Positions 11,040 to 22,669 of a stretch of DNA of 64,000 bases are shown here, in pieces. This DNA comes from Argentina anserina (Eukaryota > Streptophyta > Magnoliopsida > Rosales > Rosaceae). The DNA lies in assembly GCF_933775445.1 (NCBI RefSeq), contig NC_065873.1, forward strand, positions 10,416,001 to 10,480,000, read 5' to 3'. A program made the position numbers and the translations under genes. Numbering within the stretch: position 1 is the first letter of the stretch; each line of letters opens with the position of its first letter. The notes beneath the pieces were generated by a model. The model had not been told where the DNA came from. It saw only the letters and a list, made by a program, of their open reading frames with translations, and did no database searches.

Positions 11040-12472
11040 ATGCGAGTTTCTATTGAATTTGAGAGTTTTGCAAGTGTGGGAGTGTGTTTCTTTCAAACTG
11101 AGTATCTTTACATCGTTTGCGTATCTTTACTATTCCGATTGTGTATCTTTACATCGTTTGCGTATCTTTACTATTCCAGTTGTGTATCTTTTCATTTCTC
11201 GTTTGAGTATCTTTCTGTATGGCTTCTGATGCGAGTTTCTATTGTATTTGAGAGTTTTGCAAGTGTGGGAGTGTGTTTCTTTCAAACTGAGTATCTTTAC
11301 ATCGTTTGCGTATCTTTACTATTCCAATTATGTATCTTTTCATTTCTCGTTTGAGTATCTTTCTGTAAGGCTTCTGATGCGAGTTTCTATTGAATTTGAG
11401 AGTTTTGCAAGTGTGGGAGTGTGTTTCTTCCAAACTGAGTATCTTTACATCGTTTGCGTATCTTTACTATTCCAATTGTGTATCTTTACATCGTTTGCGT
11501 ATCTTTACTATTCCAATTGTGTATCTTTTCATTTCTCGTTTGAGTATCTTTCTGTAAGGCTTTCTGATGCGAGTTTCTATTGAATTTGAGAGTTTTTCAA
11601 GTGTGGGAGTGTCTTTCTTTCAAACTGAGTATCTTTACATCGTTTGCGTATCTTTACTATTCCAATTGTGTATCTGTACATCGTTTGCGTATCTTTACTA
11701 TTCCAGTTGTGTATCTTTTCATTTCTCGTTTGAGTATCTTTCTGTATGGCTTCTGATGCGAGTTTCTATTGTATTCGAGAGTTTTGCAAGTGTAGGAGTG
11801 TGTTTCTTTCAAACTGAGTATCTTTACATCGTTTGCGTATCTTTACTATTCCAATTGTGTATCTTTACATCGTTTGCGTATCTTCACTATTCCAGTTGTG
11901 TATCTTTTCATTTCTCGTTTGAGTATCTTTCTGTAAGGCTTTCTGATGCGAGTTTCTATTGAATTTGAGAGTTTTGCAAGTGTAGGAGTGTGTTTCTTTC
12001 AAACTGAGTATCTTTACATCGTTTGCGTATCTTTACTATTCCAATTGTGTATCTTTACATCGTTTGCGTATCTTCACTATTCCAGTTGTGTATCTTTTCA
12101 TTTCTCGTTTGAGTATCTTTATGTATGGCTTCTGATGCGAGTTTCTATTGTATTTGAGAGTTTTGCAAGTGTGGGAGTGTGTTTCTTTCAAACTGAGTAT
12201 CTTTACATCGTTTGCGTATGTTTCCTATTCCAATTGTGTATCTTTACATCGTTTACGTATCTTTACTATTCCAATTGTGTATCTTTTCATTTCTCGTTTG
12301 AGTATCTTTCTGTATGGCTTCTGATGCGAGTTTCTATTGTATTTGAGAGTTTTGCAAGTGTGGGAGTGTGTTTCTTTCAAACTGAGTATCTTTACATCGT
12401 TTGCGTATCTTTACTATTCCAATTGTGTATCTTTTCATTTCTCGTTTGAGTATCTTTCTGTAAGGCTTTCTG
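11040..12472. repeat. Part of a 1433-bp eight-unit tandem duplication
   Basis: Units are 189, 148, 190, 189, 190, 189, 189, 149. Everything from ~10.57 kb to ~11.9 kb matches ~12.0 to ~13.33 kb at a constant offset of 1433 bp (10513 pairs with 11946, 10702 with 12135, 11040 with 12473, 11567 with 13000). The junction lies around 11930-11980, where the unit at 11756 ends in TGTAAGGCTTTCTG although its partner at 13189 ends in TGTATGGCTTCTG. Confidence 0.88.
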
Positions 12473-15400
12473 ATGCGAGTTTCTATTGAATTTGAGAGTT
12501 TTGCAAGTGTGGGAGTGTGTTTCTTTCAAACTGAGTATCTTTACATCGTTTGCGTATCTTTACTATTCCGATTGTGTATCTTTACATCGTTTGCGTATCT
12601 TTACTATTCCAGTTGTGTATCTTTTCATTTCTCGTTTGAGTATCTTTCTGTATGGCTTCTGATGCGAGTTTCTATTGTATTTGAGAGTTTTGCAAGTGTG
12701 GGAGTGTGTTTCTTTCAAACTGAGTATCTTTACATCGTTTGCGTATCTTTACTATTCCAATTATGTATCTTTTCATTTCTCGTTTGAGTATCTTTCTGTA
12801 AGGCTTCTGATGCGAGTTTCTATTGAATTTGAGAGTTTTGCAAGTGTGGGAGTGTGTTTCTTCCAAACTGAGTATCTTTACATCGTTTGCGTATCTTTAC
12901 TATTCCAATTGTGTATCTTTACATCGTTTGCGTATCTTTACTATTCCAATTGTGTATCTTTTCATTTCTCGTTTGAGTATCTTTCTGTAAGGCTTTCTGA
13001 TGCGAGTTTCTATTGAATTTGAGAGTTTTTCAAGTGTGGGAGTGTCTTTCTTTCAAACTGAGTATCTTTACATCGTTTGCGTATCTTTACTATTCCAATT
13101 GTGTATCTGTACATCGTTTGCGTATCTTTACTATTCCAGTTGTGTATCTTTTCATTTCTCGTTTGAGTATCTTTCTGTATGGCTTCTGATGCGAGTTTCT
13201 ATTGTATTCGAGAGTTTTGCAAGTGTAGGAGTGTGTTTCTTTCAAACTGAGTATCTTTACATCGTTTGCGTATCTTTACTATTCCAATTGTGTATCTTTA
13301 CATCGTTTGCGTATCTTCACTATTCCAGTTGTGTATCTTTTCATTTCTCGTTTGAGTATCTTTCTGTATGGCTTCTGATGCGAGTTTCTATTGTATTTTA
13401 GAGTTTTGCAAGTGTGGGAGTGTGTTTCTTTCAAACTGTGTATCTTTACATCGTTTGCGTATCTTTACTATTCCAGTTGTGTATCTTTTCATTTCTCGTT
13501 TGAGTATCTTTCTGTAAGGCTTCTGATGCGAGTTTCTATTGTATTTGAGAGTTTTGCAAGTATGGGAGTGTGTTTCTTTCAAACTGAGTATCTTTACATC
13601 GTTTGCGTATCTTTACTATTCCAATTGTGTATCTTTTCATTTCTCGTTTGAGTATCTTTCTGTAAGGCTTTCTGATGCGAGTTTCTATTGAATTTGAGAG
13701 TTTTGCAAGTGTGGGAGTGTGTTTCTTTCAAACTGAGTATCTTTACATCGTTTGCGTATCTTTACTATTCCAATTGTGTATCTTTACATCGTTTGCGTAT
13801 CTTTACTATTCCAATTATGTATCTTTTCATTTCTCGTTTGAATATCTTTCTGTAAGGCTTCTGATGCGAGTTTCTATTGAATTTGAGAGTTTTGCAAGTG
13901 TGGGAGTGTGTTTCTTTCAAACTGAGTATCTTTACATCGTTTGCGTATCTTTACTATTCCAGTTGTGTATCTTTTCATTTCTCGTTTGAGTATCTTTCTG
14001 TATGGCTTCTGATGCGAGTTTCTATTGTATTTGAGAGTTTTGCAAGTGTGGGAGTGTGTTTCTTTCAAACTGAGTATCTTTACATCGTTTGCGTATCTTT
14101 ACTATTCCAATTGTGTATCTTTTCATTTCTCGTTTGAGTATCTTTCTGTAAGGCTTTCTGATGCGAGTTTCTATTGAATTTGAGAGTTTTGCAAGTGTGG
14201 GAGTGTGTTTCTTTCAAACTGAGTATCTTTACATCGTTTGCGTATCTTTACTATTCCAATTGTGTATCTTTACATCGTTTGCGTATCTTTACTATTCCAA
14301 TTATGTATCTTTTCATTTCTCGTTTGAATATCTTTCTGTAAGGCTTCTGATGCGAGTTTCTATTGAATTTGAGAGTTTTGCAAGTGTGGGAGTGTGTTTC
14401 TTTCAAACTGAGTATCTTTACATCGTTTGCGTATCTTTACTATTCCAATTGTGTATCTTTTCATTTCTCGTTTGAGTATCTTTCTGTAAGGCTTTCTGAT
14501 GCGAGTTTCTATTGAATTTGAGAGTTTTTCAAGTGTGGGAGTGTCTTTCTTACAAACTGAGTATCTTTACATCGTTTGCGTATCTTTACTATTCCAATTG
14601 TGTATCTTTACATCGTTTCCGTATCTTTACTATTCCAATTATGTATCTTTTCATTTCTCGTTTGAGTATCTTTCTGTAAGGCTTCTGATGCGAGTTTCTA
14701 TTGAATTTGAGAGTTTTGCAAGTGTGGGAGTGTGTTTCTTTCAAACTGAGTATCTTTACATCGTTTGCGTATCTTTACTATTCCAGTTGTGTATCTTTTC
14801 ATTTCTCATTTGAGTATCTTTCTGTATGGCTTCTGATGCGAGTTTCTATTGTATTTGAGAGTTTTGCAAGTGTGGGAGTGTGTTTCTTTCAAACTGAGTA
14901 TCTTTACATCGTTTGCGTATCTTTACTATTCCAATTGTGTATCTTTTCATTTCTCGTTTGAGTATCTTTCTGTAAGGCTTCTGATGCGAGTTTCTATTGT
15001 ATTTGAGAGTTTTGCAAGTATGGGAGTGTGTTTCTTTCAAACTGAGTATCTTTACATCGTTTGCGTATCTTTACTATTCCAATTGTGTATCTTTTCATTT
15101 CTCGTTTGAGTATCTTTCTGTAAGGCTTTCTGATGCGAGTTTCTATTGAATTTGAGAGTTTTGCAAGTGTGGGAGTGTGTTTCTTTCAAACTGAGTATCT
15201 TTACATCGTTTGCGTATCTTTACTATTCCAATTGTGTATCTTTACATCGTTTGCGTATCTTTACTATTCCAATTATGTATCTTTTCATTTCTCGTTTGAA
15301 TATCTTTCTGTAAGGCTTCTGATGCGAGTTTCTATTGAATTTGAGAGTTTTGCAAGTGTGGGAGTGTGTTTCTTCCAAACTGAGTATCTTTACATCGTTT

Positions 15401-15955
15401 GCGTATCTTTACTATTCCAGTTGTGTATCTTTTCATTTCTCATTTGAGTATCTTTCTGTATGGCTTCTGATGCGAGTTTCTATTGTATTTGAGAGTTTTG
15501 CAAGTGTGGGAGTGTGTTTCTTTCAAACTGAGTATCTCTACATCGTTTGCGTATCTTTACTATTCCAATTGTGTATCTTTTCATTTCTCGTTTGAGTATC
15601 TTTCTGTAAGGCTTCTGATGCGAGTTTCTATTGTATTTGAGAGTTTTGCAAGTATGGGAGTGTGTTTCTTTCAAACTGAGTATCTTTACATCGTTTGCGT
15701 ATCTTTACTATTCCAATTGTGTATCTTTTCATTTCTCGTTTGAGTATCTTTCTGTAAGGCTTTCTGATGCGAGTTTCTATTGAATTTGAGAGTTTTGCAA
15801 GTGTGGGAGTGTGTTTCTTTCAAACTGAGTATCTTTACATCGTTTGCGTATCTTTACTATTCCAATTGTGTATCTTTACATCGTTTGCGTATCTTTACTA
15901 TTCCAATTATGTATCTTTTCATTTCTCGTTTGAATATCTTTCTGTAAGGCTTCTG
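12473..15955. repeat. Source block of the 3821-bp-offset duplication
   Basis: Unit lengths are 189, 148, 190, 189, 189, 148, 149, 189, 148, 149, 189, 149, 189, 148, 148, 149, 189, 148, 148, 149, 189. Sequence from ~12.13 to ~14.97 kb recurs at ~15.95 to ~18.79 kb. Inside, a 634-bp four-unit set (148, 148, 149, 189) at 14688 is repeated at 15322, marked by TTTCTCATTTGAG near 14808 and 15437. The second 634-bp copy is part of what separates the two larger copies. Confidence 0.88.
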
Positions 15956-18805
15956 ATGCGAGTTTCTATTGTATTTGAGAGTTTTGCAAGTGTGGGAGTG
16001 TGTTTCTTTCAAACTGAGTATCTTTACATCGTTTGCGTATGTTTCCTATTCCAATTGTGTATCTTTACATCGTTTACGTATCTTTACTATTCCAATTGTG
16101 TATCTTTTCATTTCTCGTTTGAGTATCTTTCTGTATGGCTTCTGATGCGAGTTTCTATTGTATTTGAGAGTTTTGCAAGTGTGGGAGTGTGTTTCTTTCA
16201 AACTGAGTATCTTTACATCGTTTGCGTATCTTTACTATTCCAATTGTGTATCTTTTCATTTCTCGTTTGAGTATCTTTCTGTAAGGCTTTCTGATGCGAG
16301 TTTCTATTGAATTTGAGAGTTTTGCAAGTGTGGGAGTGTGTTTCTTTCAAACTGAGTATCTTTACATCGTTTGCGTATCTTTACTATTCCGATTGTGTAT
16401 CTTTACATCGTTTGCGTATCTTTACTATTCCAGTTGTGTATCTTTTCATTTCTCGTTTGAGTATCTTTCTGTATGGCTTCTGATGCGAGTTTCTATTGTA
16501 TTTGAGAGTTTTGCAAGTGTGGGAGTGTGTTTCTTTCAAACTGAGTATCTTTACATCGTTTGCGTATCTTTACTATTCCAATTATGTATCTTTTCATTTC
16601 TCGTTTGAGTATCTTTCTTTAAGGCTTCTGATGCGAGTTTCTATTGAATTTGAGAGTTTTGCAAGTGTGGGAGTGTGTTTCTTCCAAACTGAGTATCTTT
16701 ACATCGTTTGCGTATCTTTACTATTCCAATTGTGTATCTTTACATCGTTTGCGTATCTTTACTATTCCAATTGTGTATCTTTTCATTTCTCGTTTGAGTA
16801 TCTTTCTGTAAGGCTTTCTGATGCGAGTTTCTATTGAATTTGAGAGTTTTTCAAGTGTGGGAGTGTCTTTCTTTCAAACTGAGTATCTTTACATCGTTTG
16901 CGTATCTTTACTATTCCAATTGTGTATCTGTACATCGTTTGCGTATCTTTACTATTCCAGTTGTGTATCTTTTCATTTCTCGTTTGAGTATCTTTCTGTA
17001 TCGCTTCTGATGCGAGTTTCTATTGTATTCGAGAGTTTTGCAAGTGTAGGAGTGTGTTTCTTTCAAACTGAGTATCTTTACATCGTTTGCGTATCTTTAC
17101 TATTCCAATTGTGTATCTTTACATCGTTTGCGTATCTTCACTATTCCAGTTGTGTATCTTTTCATTTCTCGTTTGAGTATCTTTCTGTATGGCTTCTGAT
17201 GCGAGTTTCTATTGTATTTTAGAGTTTTGCAAGTGTGGGAGTGTGTTTCTTTCAAACTGTGTATCTTTACATCGTTTGCGTATCTTTACTATTCCAGTTG
17301 TGTATCTTTTCATTTCTCGTTTGAGTATCTTTCTATAAGGCTTCTGATGCGAGTTTCTATTGTATTTGAGAGTTTTGCAAGTATGGGAGTGTGTTTCTTT
17401 CAAACTGAGTATCTTTACATCGTTTGCGTATCTTTACTATTCCAATTGTGTATCTTTTCATTTCTCGTTTGAGTATCTTTCTGTAAGGCTTTCTGATGCG
17501 AGTTTCTATTGAATTTGAGAGTTTTGCAAGTGTGGGAGTGTGTTTCTTTCAAACTGAGTATCTTTACATCGTTTGCGTATCTTTACTATTCCAATTGTGT
17601 ATCTTTACATCGTTTGCGTATCTTTACTATTCCAATTATGTATCTTTTCATTTCTCGTTTGAATATCTTTCTGTAAGGCTTCTGATGCGAGTTTCTATTG
17701 AATTTGAGAGTTTTGCAAGTGTGGGAGTGTGTTTCTTTCAAACTGAGTATCTTTACATCGTTTGCGTATCTTTACTATTCCAATTGTGTATCTTTTCATT
17801 TCTCGTTTGAGTATCTTTCTGTATGGCTTCTGATGCGAGTTTCTATTGTATTTGAGAGTTTTGCAAGTGTGGGAGTGTGTTTCTTTCAAACTGAGTATCT
17901 TTACATCGTTTGCGTATCTTTACTATTCCAATTGTGTATCTTTTCATTTCTCGTTTGAGTATCTTTCTGTAAGGCTTTCTGATGCGAGTTTCTATTGAAT
18001 TTGAGAGTTTTGCAAGTGTCGGAGTCTGTTTCTTTCAAACTGAGTATCTTTACATCGTTTGCGTATCTTTACTATTCCAATTGTGTATCTTTACATCGTT
18101 TGCGTATCTTTACTATTCCAATTATGTATCTTTTCATTTCTCGTTTGAATATCTTTCTGTAAGGCTTCTGATGCGAGTTTCTATTGAATTTGAGAGTTTT
18201 GCAAGTGTGGGAGTGTGTTTCTTTCAAACTGAGTATCTTTACATCGTTTGCGTATCTTTACTATTCCAATTGTGTATCTTTTCATTTCTCGTTTGAGTAT
18301 CTTTCTGTAAGGCTTTCTGATGCGAGTTTCTATTGAATTTGAGAGTTTTTCAAGTGTGGGAGTGTCTTTCTTACAAACTGAGTATCTTTACATCGTTTGC
18401 GTATCTTTACTATTCCAATTGTGTATCTTTACATCGTTTCCGTATCTTTACTATTCCAATTATGTATCTTTTCATTTCTCGTTTGAGTATCTTTCTGTAA
18501 GGCTTCTGATGAGAGTTTCTATTGAATTTGAGAGTTTTGCAAGTGTGGGAGTGTGTTTCTTTCAAACTGAGTATCTTTACATCGTTTGCGTATCTTTACT
18601 ATTCCAGTTGTGTATCTTTTCATTTCTCATTTGAGTATCTTTCTGTATGGCTTCTGATGCGAGTTTCTATTGTATTTGAGAGTTTTGCAAGTGTGGGAGT
18701 GTGTTTCTTTCAAACTGAGTATCTTTACATCGTTTGCGTATCTTTACTATTCCAATTGTGTATCTTTTCATTTCTCGTTTGAGTATCTTTCTGTAAGGCT
18801 TTCTG
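15956..18805. repeat. Second copy of the ~2.84-kb segment (offset 3821)
   Basis: Units are 189, 149, 189, 148, 190, 189, 189, 148, 149, 189, 148, 149, 189, 149, 189, 148, 149, in the same order as from 12135. Private differences from the first copy include CTTTAAGG near 16617, TATCGCTT near 17000, CTATAAGG near 17333, CAATTG for CAGTTG near 17780, GTCGGAGTCTG near 18018 and GATGAGAG near 18510. The offset stays at 3821, so I see no indels between the copies. Confidence 0.88.
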
Positions 18806-19035
18806 ATGCGAGTTTCTATTGAATTTGAGAGTTTTGCAAGTGTCGGAGTCTGTTTCTTTCAAACTGAGTATCTTTACATCGTCTGCGTATCTTTACTATT
18901 CCAATTGTGTATCTTTACATCGTTTGCGTATCTTTACTATTCCAATTGTGTATCTGTACATCGTTTGCGTATCTTTACTATTCCAGTTGTGTATCTTTTC
19001 ATTTCTCGTTTGAGTATCTTTCTGTATGGCTTCTG
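18806..19035 (+). repeat. Reference 230-bp unit (three subrepeats)
   Basis: Three 41-bp subrepeats lie between head and tail, giving 189+41 bp. I find 14 three-subrepeat units, starting at 18806, 21954, 34756, 36826, 38598, 39991, 41273, 45003, 46772, 51206, 52975, 55760, 58730 and 62624. Those at 34756, 36826, 38598 and 41273 are 231 bp. Several are copies of one another through larger duplications, so the number of independent expansions is smaller than 14. Confidence 0.93.
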
Positions 19036-19184
19036 ATGCGAGTTTCTATTGTATTCGAGAGTTTTGCAAGTGTAGGAGTGTGTTTCTTTCAAACTGAGTA
19101 TCTTTACATCGTTTGCGTATCTTTACTATTCCAATTGTGTATCTTTTCATTTCTCGTTTGAGTATCTTTCTGTAAGGCTTTCTG
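18806..19184. repeat. 230+149-bp pair with GTCTGCG variant
   Basis: A three-subrepeat unit at 18806 and a 149-bp unit at 19036. The first subrepeat has ATCGTCTGCG near 18879, and the head has GTCGGAGTCTG. The same three-subrepeat unit occurs at 21954 (offset 3148). The two copies separate in the following unit, which has one subrepeat at 19036 and two at 22184. Confidence 0.88.
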
Positions 19185-21128
19185 ATGCGAGTTTCTATTG
19201 AATTTGAGAGTTTTGCAAGTGTGGGAGTGTGTTTCTTTCAAACTGAGTATCTTTACATCGTTTGCGTATCTTTACTATTCCAATTGTGTATCTTTACATC
19301 GTTTGCGTATCTTTACTATTCCAATTATGTATCTTTTCATTTCTCGTTTGAATATCTTTCTGTAAGGCTTCTGATGCGAGTTTCTATTGAATTTGAGAGT
19401 TTTGCAAGTGTGGGAGTGTGTTTCTTTCAAACTGAGTATCTTTACATCGTTTGCGTATCTTTACTATTCCAATTGTGTATCTTTTCATTTCTCGTTTGAG
19501 TATCTTTCTGTAAGGCTTCTGATGCGAGTTTCTATTGTATTTGAGAGTTTTGCAAGTATGGGAGTGTGTTTCTTTCAAACTGAGTATCTTTACATCGTTT
19601 GCGTATCTTTACTATTCCAATTGTGTATCTTTTCATTTCTCGTTTGAGTATCTTTCTGTAAGGCTTTCTGATGCGAGTTTCTATTGAATTTGAGAGTTTT
19701 GCAAGTGTGGGAGTGTGTTTCTTTCAAACTGAGTATCTTTACATCGTTTGCGTATCTTTACTATTCCAATTGTGTATCTTTACATCGTTTGCGTATCTTT
19801 ACTATTCCAATTATGTATCTTTTCATTTCTCGTTTGAATATCTTTCTGTAAGGCTTCTGATGCGAGTTTCTATTGAATTTGAGAGTTTTGCAAGTGTGGG
19901 AGTGTGTTTCTTTCAAACTGAGTATCTTTACATCGTTTGCGTATCTTTACTATTCCAGTTGTGTATCTTTTCATTTCTCGTTTGAGTATCTTTCTGTATG
20001 GCTTCTGATGCGAGTTTCTATTGTATTTGAGAGTTTTGCAAGTGTGGGAGTGTGTTTCTTTCAAACTGAGTATCTTTACATCGTTTGCGTATCTTTACTA
20101 TTCCAATTGTGTATCTTTTCATTTCTCGTTTGAGTATCTTTCTGTAAGGCTTTCTGATGCGAGTTTCTATTGAATTTGAGAGTTTTGCAAGTGTGGGAGT
20201 GTGTTTCTTTCAAACTGAGTATCTTTACATCGTTTGCGTATCTTTACTATTCCAATTGTGTATCTTTACATTGTTTGCGTATCTTTACTATTCCAATTAT
20301 GTATCTTTTCATTTCTCGTTTGAATATCTTTCTGTAAGGCTTCTGATGCGAGTTTCTATTGAATTTGAGAGTTTTGCAAGTGTGGGAGTGTGTTTCTTTC
20401 AAACTGAGTATCTTTACATCGTTTGCGTATCTTTACTATTCCAATTGTGTATCTTTTCATTTCTCGTTTGAGTATCTTTCTGTAAGGCTTCTGATGCGAG
20501 TTTCTATTGTATTTGAGAGTTTTGCAAGTATGGGAGTGTGTTTCTTTCAAACTGAGTATCTTTACATCGTTTGCGTATCTTTACTATTCCAATTGTGTAT
20601 CTTTTCATTTCTCGTTTGAGTATCTTTCTGTAAGGCTTTCTGATGCGAGTTTCTATTGAATTTGAGAGTTTTGCAAGTGTGGGAGTGTGTTTCTTTCAAA
20701 CTGAGTATCTTTACATCGTTTGCGTATCTTTACTATTCCAATTGTGTATCTTTACATCGTTTGCGTATCTTTACTATTCCAATTATGTATCTTTTCATTT
20801 CTCGTTTGAATATCTTTCTGTAAGGCTTCTGATGCGAGTTTCTATTGAATTTGAGAGTTTTGCAAGTGTGGGAGTGTGTTTCTTTCAAACTGAGTATCTT
20901 TACATCGTTTGCGTATCTTTACTATTCCAGTTGTGTATCTTTTCATTTCTCGTTTGAGTATCTTTCTGTATGGCTTCTGATGCGAGTTTCTATTGTATTT
21001 GAGAGTTTTGCAAGTGTGGGAGTGTGTTTCTTTCAAACTGAGTATCTTTACATCGTTTGCGTATCTTTACTATTCCAATTGTGTATCTTTTCATTTCTCG
21101 TTTGAGTATCTTTCTGTAAGGCTTTCTG
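19185..21128. repeat. 972-bp higher-order repeat, two copies of alternating 486-bp blocks
   Basis: Four successive 486-bp blocks (189+148+149) start at 19185, 19671, 20157 and 20643. They alternate. In blocks 1 and 3 the 148-bp unit ends CCAATTG...TGTAAGG and the 149-bp unit has GCAAGTATGGG. In blocks 2 and 4 it ends CCAGTTG...TGTATGG and the 149-bp unit has GCAAGTGTGGG. The true period is thus 972 bp. I noticed one difference between the two copies, ATTGTTTGCG near 20270. Related single 486-bp blocks lie at 13675 and 17496. Confidence 0.93.
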
Positions 21129-22669
21129 ATGCGAGTTTCTATTGAATTTGAGAGTTTTGCAAGTGTCGGAGTCTGTTTCTTTCAAACTGAGTATCTTTAC
21201 ATCGTTTGCGTATCTTTACTATTCCAATTGTGTATCTTTACATCGTTTGCGTATCTTTACTATTCCAATTATGTATCTTTTCATTTCTCGTTTGAATATC
21301 TTTCTGTAAGGCTTCTGATGCGAGTTTCTATTGAATTTGAGAGTTTTGCAAGTGTGGGGAGTGTGTTTCTTTCAAACTGAGTATCTTTACATCGTTTGCG
21401 TATCTTTACTATTCCAATTGTGTATCTTTTCATTTCTCGTTTGAGTATCTTTCTGTAAGGCTTTCTGATGCGAGTTTCTATTGAATTTGAGAGTTTTTCA
21501 AGTGTGGGAGTGTCTTTCTTACAAACTGAGTATCTTTACATCGTTTGCGTATCTTTACTATTCCAATTGTGTATCTTTACATCGTTTCCGTATCTTTACT
21601 ATTCCAATTATGTATCTTTTCATTTCTCGTTTGAGTATCTTTCTGTAAGGCTTCTGATGCGAGTTTCTATTGAATTTGAGAGTTTTGCAAGTGTGGGAGT
21701 GTGTTTCTTTCAAACTGAGTATCTTTACATCGTTTGCGTATCTTTACTATTCCAGTTGTGTATCTTTTCATTTCTCATTTGAGTATCTTTCTGTATGGCT
21801 TCTGATGCGAGTTTCTATTGTATTTGAGAGTTTTGCAAGTGTGGGAGTGTGTTTCTTTCAAACTGAGTATCTTTACATCGTTTGCGTATCTTTACTATTC
21901 CAATTGTGTATCTTTTCATTTCTCGTTTGAGTATCTTTCTGTAAGGCTTTCTGATGCGAGTTTCTATTGAATTTGAGAGTTTTGCAAGTGTCGGAGTCTG
22001 TTTCTTTCAAACTGAGTATCTTTACATCGTCTGCGTATCTTTACTATTCCAATTGTGTATCTTTACATCGTTTGCGTATCTTTACTATTCCAATTGTGTA
22101 TCTGTACATCGTTTGCGTATCTTTACTATTCCAGTTGTGTATCTTTTCATTTCTCGTTTGAGTATCTTTCTGTATGGCTTCTGATGCGAGTTTCTATTGT
22201 ATTCGAGAGTTTTGCAAGTGTAGGAGTGTGTTTCTTTCAAACTGAGTATCTTTACATCGTTTGCGTATCTTTACTATTCCAATTGTGTATCTTTACATCG
22301 TTTGCGTATCTTCACTATTCCAGTTGTATATCTTTTCATTTCTCGTTTGAGTATCTTTCTGTATGGCTTCTGATGCGAGTTTCTATTGTATTTGAGAGTT
22401 TTGCAAGTGTGGGAGTGTGTTTCTTTTAAACTGAGTATCTTTACATCGTTTGCGTATCTTTACTATTCTAATTATGTATCTTTTCATTTCTCGTTTGAGT
22501 ATCTTTCTGTAAGGCTTCTGATGCGAGTTTCTATTGAATTTGAGAGTTTTGCAAGTGTGGGAGTGTGTTTCTTTCAAACTGAGTATCTTTACATCGTTTG
22601 CGTATCTTTACTATTCCAATTGTGTATCTTTTCATTTCTCGTTTGAGTATCTTTCTGTAAGGCTTTCTG
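21129..22669. repeat. Copy of ~17.98-19.15 kb (offset 3147-3148)
   Basis: Units are 189, 150, 189, 148, 149, 230, 189, 148, 149. The unit at 21129 shares GTCGGAGTCTG with 17982. The unit at 21318 is 150 bp because of an extra G in GTGTGGGGAG near 21357, which moves the offset from 3147 to 3148. From ~22.29 kb the block joins the family seen again at 23575-24061, with TTCTTTTAAAC and ATTCTAATTATG. Confidence 0.88.
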
